Assembly (NCBI RefSeq): GCF_011378905.1
Contig: NZ_WTPY01000003.1
Location: forward strand, 186,001 to 250,000
Source of the DNA: Paraglaciecola sp. 20A4
GTDB lineage: Bacteria; Pseudomonadota; Gammaproteobacteria; Enterobacterales; Alteromonadaceae
DNA: 64,000 nucleotides
Direction: 5' to 3'
In this document: in pieces, positions 47,419 through 56,910 of the stretch
Position numbering within the stretch: position 1 is the stretch's first letter
Layout of the letters: each line of letters opens with the position of its first letter
Made by a program: the position numbers and the translations under genes
Notes under the pieces: model-generated
Seen by the model: only the letters and a program-made list of their open reading frames with translations
Database searches by the model: none
Told to the model about the DNA's origin: nothing

Positions 47419-48492
47419 ATGACGGTAGATATATTAATTTGGTTCGGGATCGCGTTTTGTGTGACGCAGTCAGCAATTTTTTCTGGTTTAAACTTAGCCT
47501 TCTTTAGCCTTAGTCGCCTGCAATTAGACGTGGAAGCAAAACAAGGCAATGCAAATGCGGCCGTGATCTTATCGATGCGCGAAGACTCTAATTTTTTACT
47601 TTCAACCATTTTATGGGGCAATGTATCAATTAACGTACTGCTAACGTTGTTGTCTGACTCAGTACTGGCTGGCATGTATTCGTTTATGTTTTCAACAATC
47701 GTCATCACATTCTTGGGTGAAATTTTCCCACAAGCATACTTTTCACGTAACGCATTGCAAGTGGCGTCCAAACTGACCCCTATTATCCGTTTCTACCAAC
47801 TACTACTATTTATCGTTGCGAAACCAACCGCATTAATTTTAGATGGTTGGCTAGGCCGTGAAGGTATTACTTATTTTCGAGAGAAAGAACTAACCGCCAT
47901 TATTAACGCCCATATTGAAGCTGATGAGACTGATGTGGAGCATGTACAAGGTGTTGGAGCCCTTAATTTTTTGCAGATAGATAACATCACTGTTAACGAA
48001 GAAGGTGAAGTGATTGACCCTAAAAGCATGTTAATGATGCCCTGCAAACTCGATTTGCCCTTATTACCGGAACAAGGCAGTGAAGGTTTTACTGACTTCG
48101 TTGACGCGGTGAATGCGTCAGGACATAAATGGGTACTGTTACTCGACGAACAAAAAAATCCGTTGCTTATGTTAGATGCCGATGGATTTATCCGTGCAAC
48201 GTTAGTCGACAATGCTCCTTGCGACCCTTATGCCTTCTGTCATCGCCCCCTTATCATTGAAGATGAAAATTGTACTTTGGGCGATGCCATGCAAAGGTTG
48301 AAGATCACGCAAGACATTGATGCGAGTTCTGATGAAGTGTTGCACGCGGATGTCATAGTGGTTTGGTCTTCCCATTCGCCTCGTTTAATCACAGGCGCCG
48401 ATATATTAGGCCGATTACTCAAAGGAATTGGACGCCCCTCGTCACCTATTGATGCGCTGGAACAAAAAGTTAAAGAGGCAACGGCTGATTAA
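47419..48492 (+). CDS. DUF21/CNNM-domain membrane protein
   Basis: The 357-residue protein has a CNNM transmembrane domain (residues about 1-150, FFSLSRLQLDVEAKQGNANA near the start and GEIFPQAYF as signature) and a cytosolic region of CBS-like makeup. It is related to CorC/YfjD-type proteins linked to Mg2+ or Co2+ transport and resistance. No C-terminal CorC_HlyC domain was seen. Its promoter is of the ECF type, so it likely responds to the same stress as ompA and mscS. Confidence 0.83.
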   Translation: MTVDILIWFGIAFCVTQSAIFSGLNLAFFSLSRLQLDVEAKQGNANAAVILSMREDSNFLLSTILWGNVSINVLLTLLSDSVLAGMYSFMFSTIVITFLGEIFPQAYFSRNALQVASKLTPIIRFYQLLLFIVAKPTALILDGWLGREGITYFREKELTAIINAHIEADETDVEHVQGVGALNFLQIDNITVNEEGEVIDPKSMLMMPCKLDLPLLPEQGSEGFTDFVDAVNASGHKWVLLLDEQKNPLLMLDADGFIRATLVDNAPCDPYAFCHRPLIIEDENCTLGDAMQRLKITQDIDASSDEVLHADVIVVWSSHSPRLITGADILGRLLKGIGRPSSPIDALEQKVKEATAD

Positions 48493-48518
48493 GGCGCCGT
48501 TGCCTTCGGGCTAAACTG

Positions 48519-48668
48519 TTATTCAATTATCTGATTGCTAAACTCGATTGCCGCTGCCTTGCCAACAAAAAAGACATCCGTACTCATTTCCCCCCTGTTT
48601 AGCACTTCATATAGAAGTAGAGGTTTGATGGCATTAAGAACTAAGGCGCGATCGTCAACTATTCTCAT
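48519..48668 (-). CDS. Possible small ORF, 49 residues
   Basis: From the ATG at 48668 a 49-codon frame begins MRIVDDRALVLNAIKPLLLY and has no stop until 48519. AGAGAA lies upstream as a weak ribosome-binding site. The composition looks coding, but no family is recognised and an overlapping frame exists on the other strand. It may be a real small protein or chance. Confidence 0.3.
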   Translation of the reverse strand: MRIVDDRALVLNAIKPLLLYEVLNRGEMSTDVFFVGKAAAIEFSNQIIE

Positions 48669-48796
48669 TTCTATTCTCTATCTATATGAATTAAAAGCTT
48701 TTTTTGATTTAATGCTGTTTGTAATCTATACTCGTCGCATTCGTTGGTAGATAAGCCAAATACGTGCTTATTAGCGTTTTTTTTATAGGTGAAATT

Positions 48797-49276
48797 ATGT
48801 TGCGCAGTAAAAAAGTCATATCTGCTTTAAATGAGGTGTTAACAGGCGAACTGACCTCGATTAACCAGTATTTTCTGCATGCTAGAATGTATAAAAATTG
48901 GGGCTTAAATGCCTTGGACAAGAAGTGTTATAAGAAATCCATCAAGGATATGAAACAAGCCGACGCGGTCATTGAACGGATACTTTTTTTACAAGGGCTG
49001 CCGAACTTACAAATGCTCGGTAAATTGCTTATTGGCGAAGAAACCGAAGAAATGCTGCAATGCGATATGACATTTCAATTAGCCCAGATCCCCGTTTTAA
49101 AAAACGCCATTAGCTTGTGCGAGCAAGAACAGGATTATGTCTCCCGTGAATTGTTAGCCGATATTTTAGAATACGAAGAAGACCATTTAGATTGGTTGGA
49201 AACGCAGCAATATCAAATTTCGAATATGGGCTTACAGAACTATCTTCAAGCTCAAGTTATTGAAGGAGAAGCCTAA
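48797..49276 (+). CDS. Bacterioferritin, heme-type subunit with degenerate ferroxidase site
   Basis: The 159-residue protein follows E. coli Bfr closely ([31 protein letters not shown] at the end). Met52, the heme ligand, is kept, as are Glu18, Glu127 and His130. Ferroxidase ligands Glu51, His54 and Glu94 have become Asp51, Gln54 and Gln94. It should therefore bind heme but oxidise iron poorly. The start ATG at 48797 follows AGGTGA. The second bfr gene overlaps its stop by one base, so they are translated together. Confidence 0.9.
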   Translation: MLRSKKVISALNEVLTGELTSINQYFLHARMYKNWGLNALDKKCYKKSIKDMKQADAVIERILFLQGLPNLQMLGKLLIGEETEEMLQCDMTFQLAQIPVLKNAISLCEQEQDYVSRELLADILEYEEDHLDWLETQQYQISNMGLQNYLQAQVIEGEA

Positions 49277-49743
49277 TGAAAGGTAAAAGTAATGTTATAT
49301 CGGGTTTAAACGCCCTACTCGCTTATGAACTGGCAGCCATGGATCAATATTTTGTACATTCTCAAATGTACCTTGATTGGGGCTTGCACAAACTTTACGA
49401 GCGCATCAATCATGAATTTGACGACGAGAAAGGTCATGCCACAAAACTGATAGAGCGTATATTGTTTCTTGAAGGGACGCCAAACATGGTTGACCGTGAT
49501 GGGCTAGTTATCGGTAAAGACGTACCTTCTATGCTTGAAAGCGATTTGCGAGTTGAGTATGTAGTGGGTGACAAACTAAAAGAAGTGATTGCTGTTGCTG
49601 AATCAGAGCAAGACTACGTTACGCGTGACATATTGATGGTGTTATTAGACGATACCGAAATGGATCACGCCCATTGGTTAGAGCAACAACTTGGCTTAAT
49701 CAAGCGCATTGGACTGTCTAACTATTTGCAGTCACAAATGTAG
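49276..49743 (+). CDS. Bacterioferritin, ferroxidase-type subunit
   Basis: The 155-residue protein has all ferroxidase ligands: Glu18, Glu51, His54, Glu94, and a Glu-x-x-His pair in TEMDHAHW. Residue 52 is Lys, so the heme-ligating Met is missing. This complements the preceding subunit, as in two-subunit bacterioferritins of other bacteria. Together they should form a 24-mer iron store. Transcription ends at the hairpin 49764-49800. Confidence 0.9.
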   Translation: MKGKSNVISGLNALLAYELAAMDQYFVHSQMYLDWGLHKLYERINHEFDDEKGHATKLIERILFLEGTPNMVDRDGLVIGKDVPSMLESDLRVEYVVGDKLKEVIAVAESEQDYVTRDILMVLLDDTEMDHAHWLEQQLGLIKRIGLSNYLQSQM

Positions 49744-49763
49744 ATCTCATTTAATCATTGCCT

Positions 49764-49800
49764 AAAAACGCCTAGCCAGGTTTCCCGTCTAGGCGTTTTT
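49764..49800 (+). terminator. Rho-independent terminator after bacterioferritin genes
   Basis: AAAAACGCCTAG and CTAGGCGTTTTT form a 12-bp stem ending in a T run. Confidence 0.85.
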
Positions 49801-49833
49801 TATGGGAATATTTGTAAAGTCTGGTGATGGTAA

Positions 49834-50295
49834 TTAAAAATGTGTTTCAAAGTTAAAAAACAAACGCTTTTCGTCTTGTGTAGCTGGATTAACAAAAAGT
49901 AAAACAAGCTGCCAACGCATATCTCGTTCACTGCATGCCCCTAAGAAAAAAAGATTTTTAGAGGTTGTCATGCCATCTTTAGTTGAAGACGCCGTATTAA
50001 TCAAAGCAGTTTGGCCCATATACATATTGATGCCTTGAATATAACTTTGCTGCAATGTGTACTGACTGGGATAAACCAGTTCGATATGTATTTCCTCCTC
50101 GATTTGGGCTTTTTGTAAAAGACGTCCGCTAAAATCAAGCCCTTGCAGTGAAACCACGCAAGTTTGCGTTTTAAACAATTGACACTGAGTTCCTTTTTGT
50201 TGTTGAACATTTTTTACGGAATAAACGTAAGTAAAACATATTAACAATAAAATTAAGGCGAATGGCCAAAAGCGAGTAATAATTGAACGATTCAC
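49834..50295 (-). CDS. Single-span membrane protein of unknown function next to ccoN
   Basis: The protein is about 153 residues. One membrane segment lies near the start (FWPFALILLLICFTYVYSV); the rest is predicted periplasmic with Cys in TQCQLFKTQTC and LGACSER. GTG at 50295 is the likely start, because a further upstream TTG at 50328 lies inside a perfect FNR box. It is divergent to ccoN and probably shares the FNR site. I do not recognise the family; the two Cys and the location suggest a link to cytochrome oxidase assembly, unproven. Confidence 0.65.
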   Translation of the reverse strand: MNRSIITRFWPFALILLLICFTYVYSVKNVQQQKGTQCQLFKTQTCVVSLQGLDFSGRLLQKAQIEEEIHIELVYPSQYTLQQSYIQGINMYMGQTALINTASSTKDGMTTSKNLFFLGACSERDMRWQLVLLFVNPATQDEKRLFFNFETHF

Positions 50296-50314
50296 TAGCA
50301 ACTGCTTTAGTAAC

Positions 50315-50328
50315 TTGATTTGAATCAA
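50315..50328. promoter_or_regulatory. FNR box, perfect, before ccoN
   Basis: TTGATTTGAATCAA matches the FNR consensus at all ten positions. It lies 207 bp before the ccoN start and 20 bp before the divergent gene. With activation centred at -41.5, transcription of ccoN would begin near 50363. Confidence 0.78.
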
Positions 50329-50534
50329 TATTGCAATATAGAAACTAAGCTTACAAGTGCGTTTGTGCCTATCTTTTCAGGCATATTTTGATTATTATAC
50401 GTGGGTTAATAACATGCTAATTTTGCGTATGGGTATAGATAACTTCGGTTAATGTGCGCATACACAAAACCAACATGTTTTAGGACACACACGAGATACT
50501 CATACATCCTTATTGAAGTGGAAGATTCATTAAA

Positions 50535-51974
50535 ATGAGCGAAGCTATTCAAGTACACCCTGAGTACAACTATAAAGTTGTGCGTCAGTTTGCAGTTATG
50601 ACGGTCGTCTGGGGCATCATTGGCATGTCGTTAGGCGTGTTTATTGCAGCCCAATTATATTGGCCGGCCTTAAATTTCGATACACCTTGGTTAACGTTCT
50701 CGCGTTTGAGACCATTACACACTAACGCAGTGATTTTTGCGTTTGGTGGATGTGCATTGATGGCAACCTCCTTTTATGTTGTTCAGCGTACCTCTCAGGT
50801 ACGTTTATTCAGTGATAAATTGGCTTCGTTTACCTTTTGGGGTTGGCAAGCTGTGATTCTTTCGGCTGTTGTTACCCTTCCTATGGGATTAACATCAACT
50901 AAAGAATATGCTGAATTAGAGTGGCCAATCGATATTATGATTGCCTTAGTTTGGTCCGCTTATATGATTAATTTTTTCGGCACGATGATCATCCGAAAAG
51001 TGTCGCATATTTATGTAGCCAACTGGTTCTTTGGCGCATTTATATTAACCGTATTAGTCCTACATGTTGGTAACAGCATGGTAGTGCCAGTGTCTCTGTT
51101 TAAATCCTATTCGATTTATGCTGGTGCTGTAGATGCCATTATGCAGTGGTGGTACGGGCATAACGCGGTAGGTTTCTTTTTGACTGCTGGCTTCTTAGGG
51201 ATGATGTATTACTTCGTGCCTAAACAAGCGGGTCGCCCCGTTTATTCTTATCGTTTATCAGTTGTGCATTTCTGGGCACTGATTTCACTGTATATTTGGG
51301 CTGGTCCTCACCATTTACATTACACTGCTTTACCAGATTGGACTCAATCTGTCGGTATGGTTATGTCAATTATCTTATTCGTACCTTCATGGGGCGGTAT
51401 GATAAACGGCATCATGACCCTATCAGGTGCATGGCATAAATTACGTACTGACCCCATTTTACGTTTCTTAGTGGTTTCATTGTCGTTTTACGGTATGTCA
51501 ACATTTGAAGGCCCTATGATGGCAATCAAAACGGTTAACGCTCTTTCACATTATACTGACTGGACTATCGGTCACGTGCATTCTGGTGCGCTAGGCTGGG
51601 TTGCGATGGTATCGATTGGCTCTATTTACCACTTGATTCCTGTGTTGTTCAATAAACCAAAAATGCACAGCATCTATCTCATCAATGTTCACTTCTGGTT
51701 GGCGACAATTGGCGTGGTGTTGTACATCGTCGCAATGTGGATGTCAGGTGTATTGCAGGGGCTAATGTGGCGCGCAGTTAACGCTGACGGTACATTAACC
51801 TATAGCTTTGTGGAAGCGTTAGAGGCATCTAAACCTTTCTACTTCGTACGCTTTGTAGGCGGTGTATTTGTAGTTGTTGGCATGCTTATCATGGCTTACA
51901 ACTGCTACATGACAATCCGCTCTAAGTCTGAGGAAGAAACTTCTCCTTTAGACGCCGAAGTACAACCAGCGTAG
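50535..51974 (+). CDS. ccoN: cbb3-type cytochrome c oxidase subunit I
   Basis: The 479-residue protein has about 12 membrane segments and the heme-copper oxidase pattern. His ligands occur in [40 protein letters not shown] and [15 protein letters not shown]. It is the catalytic subunit with a high-affinity heme b3-CuB centre, reducing oxygen at low concentration. It heads the operon ccoN-ccoO-ccoQ-ccoP with short gaps or overlaps. An FNR box is upstream. Confidence 0.96.
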   Translation: MSEAIQVHPEYNYKVVRQFAVMTVVWGIIGMSLGVFIAAQLYWPALNFDTPWLTFSRLRPLHTNAVIFAFGGCALMATSFYVVQRTSQVRLFSDKLASFTFWGWQAVILSAVVTLPMGLTSTKEYAELEWPIDIMIALVWSAYMINFFGTMIIRKVSHIYVANWFFGAFILTVLVLHVGNSMVVPVSLFKSYSIYAGAVDAIMQWWYGHNAVGFFLTAGFLGMMYYFVPKQAGRPVYSYRLSVVHFWALISLYIWAGPHHLHYTALPDWTQSVGMVMSIILFVPSWGGMINGIMTLSGAWHKLRTDPILRFLVVSLSFYGMSTFEGPMMAIKTVNALSHYTDWTIGHVHSGALGWVAMVSIGSIYHLIPVLFNKPKMHSIYLINVHFWLATIGVVLYIVAMWMSGVLQGLMWRAVNADGTLTYSFVEALEASKPFYFVRFVGGVFVVVGMLIMAYNCYMTIRSKSEEETSPLDAEVQPA

Positions 51975-51985
51975 GAATAGTTTAG

Positions 51986-52591
51986 ATGAAAAACGCACAT
52001 GAGTTAGTAGAAAAGAACGTTGGTTTATTAACTATTTTAATCTTGGTGGCCATTAGCTTTGGTGCCATGGTTGAAATTACTCCGTTAATGTTTCAACAGC
52101 AAACAATGAAACCTGTAGATGGTCTTGAGCCATACACAGCGTTGCAGATGGAAGGACGTGATATTTATATTCGCGAAGGTTGTGTTGGCTGTCATAGCCA
52201 GATGATCCGTCCATTTCGTGCCGAAACGGAACGTTATGGCCATTATTCTGTGGCAGGCGAATCAGTTTGGGAACATCCATTTCTTTGGGGTTCTAAACGT
52301 ACCGGACCTGATTTAGCACGTGTAGGTGGCCGCTACAGCGATGAATGGCACCGTGTTCACCTAAGAAATCCCCGTGACGTGGTACCTGAATCAAACATGC
52401 CTGGTTTCCCTTGGTTGTTTGAAAACCAACTGACAGGTGACCTTACCGCTAAAAAACTTGCTGTATTTCGTGATTTTGGTGTTCCTTACACCGATGAAGA
52501 TATTGCGGGCGCTAAAGCAGCAGTTGAAGGTAAATATGAGATTGATGCACTGGTTGCATACTTGCAGTCTCTTGGAACAGCGTTGAAGTAA
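51986..52591 (+). CDS. ccoO: cbb3-type oxidase subunit II, monoheme cytochrome c
   Basis: The 201-residue protein has one N-terminal membrane anchor and a heme c motif CVGCHSQ near residue 65. The conserved [14 protein letters not shown] follows. It carries electrons from CcoP to CcoN on the periplasmic side. It starts 11 bases after ccoN. Confidence 0.95.
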   Translation: MKNAHELVEKNVGLLTILILVAISFGAMVEITPLMFQQQTMKPVDGLEPYTALQMEGRDIYIREGCVGCHSQMIRPFRAETERYGHYSVAGESVWEHPFLWGSKRTGPDLARVGGRYSDEWHRVHLRNPRDVVPESNMPGFPWLFENQLTGDLTAKKLAVFRDFGVPYTDEDIAGAKAAVEGKYEIDALVAYLQSLGTALK

Positions 52592-52592
52592 T

Positions 52593-52772
52593 ATGGATTA
52601 CGCAATCACTGGAACCATATTTACCTTAGTCGTGTTTATTGTATTTATAGGTATTGTTATTTGGGCCTACAGTAAAAAATCAAAAAAAGGCTTCGACGAA
52701 GCCGCTAATTTGATTTTTGCTGATGAGGACAAGGACAAAAAAGAAAAGCGGGAGTCAGGCACACATGAGTAG
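52593..52772 (+). CDS. ccoQ: cbb3-type oxidase small subunit CcoQ
   Basis: A 59-residue frame begins MDYAITGTIFTLVVFIVFIG, a single membrane helix, then a charged tail with GFDEAANLIFADED. This is the usual form of CcoQ, which stabilises the oxidase. It starts one base after the ccoO stop and overlaps ccoP by 8 bp. Confidence 0.9.
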   Translation: MDYAITGTIFTLVVFIVFIGIVIWAYSKKSKKGFDEAANLIFADEDKDKKEKRESGTHE

Positions 52773-53718
52773 CTTTTGGAGCATATGGATCACAGTTATT
52801 ACACTGGGAACAATTATTGGATGTTTTTTGTTATTGCGTTGGTGTTTAAGTAACCAAACAGGCGTAGCCGAAGGCGATGACATGCATCATGAATTTGATG
52901 GCATCATTGAGATCAATAATCAGCTGCCACGTTGGTGGACGATTATGTTTTACGCCACTATTGTTTGGGGTTTCTTGTACTTTCTGCTTTACCCTGGTTT
53001 GGGTAGTTTTGAAGGTTTGCTTGGTTGGAAAAGTTCAAACCAAGATATCCGTTCATTAGCAGAGTCGGATGCAGCGCGCATTGCAGCAAAAGAAAATGGT
53101 GAAATTGTGCAATATGACCGTGAATTAGATTTTGCGGAAGAACGTTTTGCACCTATTTTTGCAGCCTATGCTAAGCAACCAATTGAAAAATTGGCCCATG
53201 ATCCGGAAGCACTCAAAGTTGGTCAGCGTTTGTTTAGTCAAAACTGCTCTCAGTGTCACGGTTCAGATGCACGTGGTCAGCGAGGCTTCCCTAACTTAAC
53301 AGATAATGACTGGTTATATGGCGGTACGCCTGCCAAGATAACCGAAACCTTGACCCTAGGCCGTCAGGCTGCCATGCCAGCTCAGCTTGCTTCAATGGGT
53401 GAGCAAGGCATAGAGGAAGTCGCTGCTTACGCATTAAGCCTAAGTGGTCGTCAAGTTGATCCCGATTTAGCGGAAAAAGGTAAAGCCCGTTTCGCCATCT
53501 GTTCAGCTTGTCATGGTCCAGATGGTAAAGGTAACCAATTAGTTGGTGCACCTAATTTAACGGATAACATCTGGTTATACGGTGGCAGTCATAAAGCCGT
53601 AACTGAAACATTAACTTATGGTCGTAACGGCGTGATGCCATCTTTCAAGAAAACCTTGGGCGATGAAAAAATTCACTTGGTTGCAGCATATGTTTACAGT
53701 TTATCGCAAGATAAGTAA
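52765..53718 (+). CDS. ccoP: cbb3-type oxidase subunit III, diheme cytochrome c
   Basis: The 317-residue protein has two N-terminal membrane helices and two heme c domains with CSQCHG and CSACHG. Conserved PRWW (residues LPRWWTIMFY) lies before TM2. It passes electrons from soluble cytochromes to CcoO. The ATG at 52765 lies within ccoQ, and a terminator follows at 53738. Confidence 0.95.
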   Translation: MSSFWSIWITVITLGTIIGCFLLLRWCLSNQTGVAEGDDMHHEFDGIIEINNQLPRWWTIMFYATIVWGFLYFLLYPGLGSFEGLLGWKSSNQDIRSLAESDAARIAAKENGEIVQYDRELDFAEERFAPIFAAYAKQPIEKLAHDPEALKVGQRLFSQNCSQCHGSDARGQRGFPNLTDNDWLYGGTPAKITETLTLGRQAAMPAQLASMGEQGIEEVAAYALSLSGRQVDPDLAEKGKARFAICSACHGPDGKGNQLVGAPNLTDNIWLYGGSHKAVTETLTYGRNGVMPSFKKTLGDEKIHLVAAYVYSLSQDK

Positions 53719-53737
53719 CCTCGTTTTCGGTTAGAAT

Positions 53738-53763
53738 AAGCCTCGCTTCGGTGAGGCTTTTTT
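53738..53763 (+). terminator. Terminator between ccoP and fixH
   Basis: AAGCCTC and GAGGCTT form a stem around GCTTCGGT, followed by six T. It may reduce expression of the assembly genes relative to the structural genes. Confidence 0.78.
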
Positions 53764-53789
53764 ATATTCATTTTTTATTTAAGGTTGTT

Positions 53790-54299
53790 ATGTCCCCTTC
53801 TTCTGAACCGTCGATTACGCATACCCCCAAATGGTACAAGCAGTTTTGGCCATGGTTTTTAATTACCATACCTGTGTGTTCCATGATTTTAAGTTTTAAT
53901 ATGCTGCGCTTTGCTTTAGTTGGGCAAGACACCATGGTGGTCGATGATTATTATAAACAAGGCAAATCCATTAACCTCAGCCTTGAAAAAGTGCAAGAAG
54001 CTAAGAAGCTCGGTATGCAAACAGAGCTCACCGTGAACCAAAAACACATTAGTTTACGCTTTATTGATGGTGCCCCTTCAAGCGGTGCTGCATTACGCTT
54101 GTCTTTTTATCACGTAACACAAGAACCAAAAGATCAAAGTGTGGATTTATTCCGTGATGCTAATGGCATTTATCGTGGCAACGCAGAGAACGATTTGACT
54201 GGAAAGTGGCAGATTGCTCTGACGCCTCATGATCAAGAATGGAAAATTCAGCAAACACTTTCTCTACCTCAAGAAGACAGTATAGTTTTTAATCCCTAA
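53790..54299 (+). CDS. ccoH: FixH/CcoH family cbb3 assembly protein
   Basis: The 169-residue protein has one membrane helix (FWPWFLITIPVCSMILSFN) and the FixH signature VVDDYYKQGKSIN. CcoH stabilises the assembling oxidase. The ATG at 53790 follows AAGG. It overlaps ccoI by one base. The usual ccoG gene between ccoP and ccoH is not present here. Confidence 0.9.
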   Translation: MSPSSEPSITHTPKWYKQFWPWFLITIPVCSMILSFNMLRFALVGQDTMVVDDYYKQGKSINLSLEKVQEAKKLGMQTELTVNQKHISLRFIDGAPSSGAALRLSFYHVTQEPKDQSVDLFRDANGIYRGNAENDLTGKWQIALTPHDQEWKIQQTLSLPQEDSIVFNP

Positions 54300-56680
54300 T
54301 GAAAGATATCCTTCCTTGCTATCACTGCGGTTTACCCGCAGATGATGGTAAAACTTATCACGCGTTGGTGTTAGGCGAACAACGCATTATGTGTTGCCCT
54401 GGCTGTCAAGCAGTGGCCGAAGCAATTGTAGAAAATGGTTTAGATGATTACTATCGATTTCGAACTGAACCTAGCGTTAAAGCGGACGATAATCTGCAAG
54501 ATACCCTTGCGCAATTATCCATTTTTGATGAGCAAAGCATTCAACAAGACTTTGTTATTCATCAAGGCGATATCAGCGAAATTCAACTGAGTTTAAGTGG
54601 TATCAGCTGCGCCGCTTGTGGCTGGCTGATTGAGAAGCAATTGAGTAAATTAGCTGGTATTAAACAAGTGTCAGTCAATGTTACTGCCAATCGGGCGTTG
54701 ATCAGTTGGTATTCAAGCGCGCTAAGTTTGAGCCAAATTATGGCGTCCATAGAACGCATTGGCTATCACGCGAGTCCTTTTCAACAAGAACAACACGAAG
54801 CTTTATTTCAAAAAGATCACAAAACTCAACTCAAGCGTATTGGTCTAGCGGGCTTAATGACCATGCAAGTTATGATGCTTGCCATAGGTGTTTATTTCGA
54901 TTTATTCGATGATTTAGAGGCGCAAACCAGTTCATTTTTTAACTGGGTCAGCTTAGTTCTGAGTACGCCTGTGGTGTTTTACTCTGGCGCAGGCTTTTAT
55001 CAAAGTGCTTTCAAAGCTTTAAAAGGCCGCGCAGTGAATATGGATGTTCCCGTGTCCATTGCCCTGTTAGCCACCTATTTTTCCGGGGTTTGGGCGACTA
55101 TATTTGAACAAGGTCAGGTGTACTTCGAATCTGTCTGTATGTTTATTTTTTTATTGTTAGTGAGTCGTTTTATCGAACATCAGGCTCGTCATAAGGCGGC
55201 GCAAATATCCGCAAATATGCTGCAGTATATACCGTTAACGGCAAACGTATTAGTCGATGGCGAACTACAACCTACGTTGGCTAGAACCCTACAAATTGAC
55301 GATATGATATTGGTTAAAGCCGGAGAAACAATACCAATCGATGGCGTGGTTTTGCATGGCAGTGCTCAGATAGATGAATCGTTACTGACTGGGGAATTTT
55401 ATCCCATAGACAAAGATGTAGATGACTTAGTATACGGCGGAACAATCAATAAAAGCGGTACCTTGACCATCAAAGTTACCTCGCAATTTAAGTACGCATT
55501 AGTTAACCAAATTGCACGCTTGCAAGAACAAGCTATGGCCAATAAGCCAAAAATTGCGACGATGGCAGATCAGTTTGCTCAGTACTTTGTGCTCGCTGTA
55601 TTGGTTTTTTCCCTCGGTAGTTTTATATTTTGGTGGTGGCAAGGAAATCCTGACGCATTTTGGATTGCCATATCAGTACTTATCGCAACCTGCCCGTGTG
55701 CACTTGGTTTAGCTACGCCATCTGCCCTATCCTTTGCCATGGCAAATTTGAACAAGCAAGGTGTGCTGCTCAAACGCTCAGACGTATTAGAACAATTGAC
55801 TCAGGTCGATCATATCGTACTGGATAAAACAGGTACGTTGACCGAAGGAAAGGTATCTATCGCGGCTATCCATAACATCTCTAATTACGTCGATGAAACA
55901 TTGTTGCGCTATGCCCACAGCGTCGAGCAATTTTCTGAACACCCTATCGCGCGAGCATTTAACGATAGTCCGGTATTTCCTAATGTGACTGATTTTTGTT
56001 TTACCTTAGGAGAAGGAGTAAGTGCCACAGTAAACAAAAAACAGGTCGCATTATTGGCCACTCATCGTGTTAAAGGCGATGACGCAATACCTAAAACCTT
56101 AAACAATTGCAGTATTGTTATGCAAATCGATAAAGAATTTGTATGCGGATTTGAATTAAGTGACACCCTACGTCCTGATGTGGGGGATATGCTGCAACGA
56201 TTAAGCCGCAAGGACATCACGTTGCTTAGTGGTGATAACGAGAAAAATGTGCAGCAAGTAGCAAATAATCTTGGCATCTCTGATTGGTTATCCCAGCAAT
56301 CACCGCAACAAAAATTGCGGTTTGTAGAAGCATTGCAAAAACATGATCATAAGGTGCTGATGATTGGCGATGGTATCAATGATGCGCCAGTTTTGGCTCA
56401 AGCTGACGTTGCGGTAACCTTGGGAGCCGGTGCTGATTTAGCCAAATCATCGGCGGATGTGATTTTACTTAAAAACGCCCTTGGAAAGTTGCCAAATTTA
56501 TTTACTGTCGCCCATCGATGTAAACAAAAAATCAGGCAAAATATGGCTTGGGCCTTAGGATATAATATTTTGGTGTTACCCTTAGCTGTCAGCGGAATAT
56601 TGACCCCATGGATGGCAGTTATCGGTATGTCGCTAAGTTCTCTTATAGTGGTCGTCAACTCGGTACGACTGCTGAAGTAA
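54299..56680 (+). CDS. ccoI: cbb3-linked copper P-type ATPase CcoI
   Basis: The 793-residue protein has an N-terminal Cys-rich metal-binding region (CYHCGLP, CCPGC), a heavy-metal-associated domain (GISCAACGW), eight membrane segments, the CPC motif in [20 protein letters not shown] and GDGINDAP. CcoI/FixI supplies copper for the CuB site of cbb3 oxidase. It sits in the assembly operon with ccoH and ccoS. The N-terminal Cys cluster distinguishes it from CopA at 30792. Confidence 0.95.
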   Translation: MKDILPCYHCGLPADDGKTYHALVLGEQRIMCCPGCQAVAEAIVENGLDDYYRFRTEPSVKADDNLQDTLAQLSIFDEQSIQQDFVIHQGDISEIQLSLSGISCAACGWLIEKQLSKLAGIKQVSVNVTANRALISWYSSALSLSQIMASIERIGYHASPFQQEQHEALFQKDHKTQLKRIGLAGLMTMQVMMLAIGVYFDLFDDLEAQTSSFFNWVSLVLSTPVVFYSGAGFYQSAFKALKGRAVNMDVPVSIALLATYFSGVWATIFEQGQVYFESVCMFIFLLLVSRFIEHQARHKAAQISANMLQYIPLTANVLVDGELQPTLARTLQIDDMILVKAGETIPIDGVVLHGSAQIDESLLTGEFYPIDKDVDDLVYGGTINKSGTLTIKVTSQFKYALVNQIARLQEQAMANKPKIATMADQFAQYFVLAVLVFSLGSFIFWWWQGNPDAFWIAISVLIATCPCALGLATPSALSFAMANLNKQGVLLKRSDVLEQLTQVDHIVLDKTGTLTEGKVSIAAIHNISNYVDETLLRYAHSVEQFSEHPIARAFNDSPVFPNVTDFCFTLGEGVSATVNKKQVALLATHRVKGDDAIPKTLNNCSIVMQIDKEFVCGFELSDTLRPDVGDMLQRLSRKDITLLSGDNEKNVQQVANNLGISDWLSQQSPQQKLRFVEALQKHDHKVLMIGDGINDAPVLAQADVAVTLGAGADLAKSSADVILLKNALGKLPNLFTVAHRCKQKIRQNMAWALGYNILVLPLAVSGILTPWMAVIGMSLSSLIVVVNSVRLLK

Positions 56681-56697
56681 TTACGCAAGGTAAATTA

Positions 56698-56910
56698 ATG
56701 AGCATAATTTATATATTGATCCCGTTGGCCATTATCATTGTTTCGCTCGCTATTGGGATTTTCTTTTGGGCCGTAAAGAGTAATCAGTTTGACGATTTAG
56801 AGCGTCATGGCTACAGCATACTGTTCGACGACGATATAAAATCCAATGCAAAGAAAACAGCTTCAGAATCGCCAAAAGTAAACGTTCAAAAAGACGATGA
56901 ACAGTCTTAG
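56698..56910 (+). CDS. ccoS: cbb3 assembly protein CcoS
   Basis: The 70-residue protein has one membrane helix and the motif FFWAVKSNQFDDLERHGYSI, characteristic of CcoS. It is needed for insertion of cofactors into CcoN. The ATG at 56698 starts 17 bases after ccoI, and the gene overlaps the next by 14 bp. Confidence 0.93.
   Translation: MSIIYILIPLAIIIVSLAIGIFFWAVKSNQFDDLERHGYSILFDDDIKSNAKKTASESPKVNVQKDDEQS

Noticed and set aside
48535-48750. 71-residue plus-strand frame after the DUF21 gene
   Set aside because: It starts with TTG, lacks a ribosome-binding site and family features, and overlaps a better minus-strand candidate.
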